In this document: one piece after another, positions 61,501 to 64,000 of the stretch
Numbering within the stretch: position 1 is the first letter of the stretch
Layout of the letters: the number at the start of each line of letters is the position of its first letter
From: Todiramphus chloris collaris
Lineage: Eukaryota > Chordata > Aves > Coraciiformes > Alcedinidae
NCBI GenBank assembly: GCA_025345505.1
Contig: JANVCC010000014.1
Coordinates: 1,146,559-1,210,558, forward strand
Length of the DNA: 64,000 nucleotides
Direction: 5' to 3'
Notes under the pieces: model-generated
What the model was told of the DNA's origin: nothing
What the model saw: only the letters and a program-made list of their open reading frames with translations
Databases searched by the model: none
Made by a program: the position numbers and the translations under genes

Positions 61501-64000
61501 GCAGTGCTTTGCTGTACAGCAGGAGAGTCTGTGTTGCCTGCCATCTCCAGGAAACAGCCACCTCTTGGGCCCCTGTGGCTTCTGGAGGAAGAGTCAGTGC
61601 TCCAGCTCAGGCCACACACAACTGCCCAGGAACTGGTCACTCAATGTTGCAAATGATTGAGATGTTCAGGACTGCTCCCCTGGTGTGCATCTTTTTCAGC
61701 TTTTCCACTTAGGAAGACACACCACATTTTTCAGCTCAGGAGTGCAGGAAGCAGCTCACTTTGATGTGTTTTCCTCTGTTTTCCTGCTTACCTTGGAGAC
61801 GCTGCTTTGGCTCACGGGTCTTTCTGTGCTTTCTGCCCCCTTGCTAGCAATGGCATCACAATTATTCAAAAAATTCTTTCTGAATACTTCTTACATTCCC
61901 TCGCACACAATTTGGGGAACCAAAAAGCACACTAGTGCTTTCGAGTTTGTTTTGTGTGAGATTTTTATGATGTGCTATGTGCTCGATCCAGTGATAACAC
62001 TAATCCAAGTTTGCCTGTATTGACAAACTGAAGAGTTTGTTTGGGGTTACATAAGCATTTGCTGGCATTAAACAGTCTCCACTTTGATCCCGTTGTTTAT
62101 TATTGTGCTGCAAAGATTTTCCACAGCAGGCACAACTGAAGATCTGCAGATGGATTCCCGAGACATGCAATGGAAATGAAGATACGCCAAGAACTTCCTG
62201 AGAGAATAATTGGAGAACTGAAAATATATTTCATCTGGAGTAGATACAAGTTACAGTTTCATTTAGGACCTGAATTGTATTGTAGACTGCTATTGTAGAG
62301 CTCAGACTGCAAAAACCACAGAAGCATGTACACTGCTTTCTGCCAGAACATGATTTCAACTTCTTTGGGAGACGATTATTGGCACTGGATATACACTCAG
62401 TGTTAATAGAAAAAAAGGAATTGATCTTCCTTGGCATCAGAATATTCCAGCATATGAATGTCTCTGAATTAGAAATGCAAGGTATATGTTAGTGCAGGGG
62501 TCCTGCACCCTGCTGGACTACATTTCTCGGTCTTAAAAAAAATATTCTAAAACTTCTTTCCCGTTCACATTGTTAAAGGAAATGACTGAAGACAATACAA
62601 TAAACATTCAGTCATGCAGCAAAGAAATATATGGACTGAGTGCAAAACTCATTGTTGCCTGGGTCAAGGGTAAGTAGAGATGACTTGACAGAGCCTTCAG
62701 TTAAAATCTGAATGGTAAAAAGATCTGTCGATTATCTTTAACCTGCCTATGTAAATTTGGTTTCCTCTTTGCAGTCAGTCTTTGCCTTGTTGATACATTC
62801 TGTGTTAACACACTGCATGTACATTTTCTAACGATGTCGGTGTTTTATCAGCCATTTACCAGCATGGCCCATCCTGTTACGTAGCTGCCAGTATCTGAAA
62901 GATATGGCAAAGCACAGCTCAGCAGAAAATCAAGTACGTGCTATCCATTTCTCCTCCCTCCGGGCACTTGCTGCCCAAAGTTTGGCCCTAGGTCTGTGTC
63001 CGCTGCCAAGAAGCACCAGCCACAAAAGTGGCTCTGTGGGCCTCAGCCGCACCCTGTGAGACCCTGCACTGTGCCACAGCTGAACTGCTGTGGGCATCCA
63101 AGCCAGCAGGCTTGCATGTGAGGCTGCTGCTCCTCTGGAAAGCTGCAGCTGAGAAGACACCTGCCATGACAAGCGCCCTGGAAGGCTCTCCTCTCCAGCT
63201 GCCTGGGCTCTCCTATAAAAGCTTCCTGAGCAATCCCACTTCATTCCTTGCTTCTTTTCCCTCCCCGCTGCCCTTGGTGCTCACTACATGTCCAGAGGAG
63301 CTGCCCCCCTTGCAATCCCTCTTAGCTGCCCCCTCAGCATCCCAAGACCCATGCGTGAACTGGGATCTTCATTGGGTAACCCCAAAGTACCTTCCCTGCC
63401 CTGAATAGAAGCATTTTGCATGCACAGCTTTGCAAGCAAAAGCAGTGAGGGTGTAGGGAGGAAAGCTCTAGCCCCATGAGGATGGCAGTAAGCATGGAAT
63501 CATTACAGGAACTGCAATGGTTTTACTCCCATTTGTTTTTTACCCTCACTTGTTTTTTATCGGATGGTCCACATGAATAACTGCAAGATTGAAAGTCACG
63601 GCAAAAAGCTTCTGTCACGGCACTAGGATCCAAGTTTCTGATTTGAGCTGCAATACAGCGCCTTTTGGAAAAACATACCTCCTCACTTCTCCTTCACAGA
63701 CATGCCATTTTCTTTCTGCAAGAAATAACACTAAATCCTCTCGTATCTTGCTGAAAGGATTTCTAAGCAAATGTGCAGCTGGAAAAATCAAGAGCTTTCT
63801 GGGTGTAACTACCATACAATTAATAATTAATGAGCAGTAAGATCATCTGCCTCCCACCCCACTTTTCTTTTTCTTAAAAACAAGGGGAATAAACAGATTT
63901 CTGTTAAGACATGGATGACACCTTTAAGCAACGGTGCATGATAAATTAAGAAACTGGGTGGAGTGCTTCCTTCCTGTAATCAGTGAGAAGTTAGAGACAA

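Larger units (their letters stand above)
49239..64000. other. About 14.8 kb without a recognised gene
   Basis: No frame longer than about 136 codons and none with family resemblance or splice-bounded similarity. Mostly AT-rich single-copy-looking DNA, with the small repeats listed separately and TATA-like boxes at 58506 and 63214. May hold regulatory DNA or noncoding exons not visible from sequence alone. Confidence 0.5.

Noticed and set aside
1..64000. CRISPR arrays, tRNA, rRNA or bacterial-type operons
   Set aside because: No regularly spaced direct repeats, no cloverleaf or rRNA sequence recognised, and the gene structure is vertebrate.

Overview
This window is nuclear DNA from a bird, most likely a neoavian species. 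Three things point there: CR1 LINE copies on both strands (several with the typical repeated ATTCTATG-type tail), several avian-type endogenous-retrovirus LTRs, and two spliced genes whose predicted proteins match chicken/vertebrate ASMT and AKAP17A as I remember them. No database search was run. There are no bacterial operons, CRISPR arrays, rRNAs or tRNAs that I could recognise.

Layout. (1) 1-2460: intergenic DNA with a minus-strand LTR that ends about 50 bases past the likely ASMT poly(A) signal. (2) 2455-11007, minus strand: ASMT, eight coding exons with canonical splice sites, giving an intact 346-residue melatonin-forming methyltransferase. Its introns hold three CR1 fragments. A short upstream region has a TATA-like box and two TAATCT (pineal/photoreceptor, CRX/OTX-type) sites. 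(3) 11300-20160: about 9 kb between the genes, with three LTR copies clustered at 15484-18530. (4) 20160-29870, minus strand: AKAP17A (XE7/SFRS17A), four coding exons, an intact 694-residue RRM, coiled-coil and RS-domain protein, with a CpG-island promoter at about 29200-29890. (5) 29900-64000: about 34 kb with no recognisable host coding exon. It holds CR1 and LTR copies, including an almost complete but frameshifted CR1 (32916-35975), a nested CR1/LTR/CR1 block, a TATA- and CCAAT-bearing LTR, a TTTC microsatellite broken by a 10-base N gap, and a possible hAT element interrupted by CR1.

The two genes are not a functional unit. ASMT makes melatonin in pineal and retina; AKAP17A is a ubiquitous splicing-speckle protein that anchors protein kinase A. 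Their adjacency and shared orientation match the AKAP17A-ASMT order in the human pseudoautosomal region PAR1, so this is a conserved synteny block. P2RY8, the next human neighbour, is not seen here as a coding exon.

I found no evidence for a novel biological system. The points of interest are transposable-element structure, candidate promoter elements and conserved synteny.
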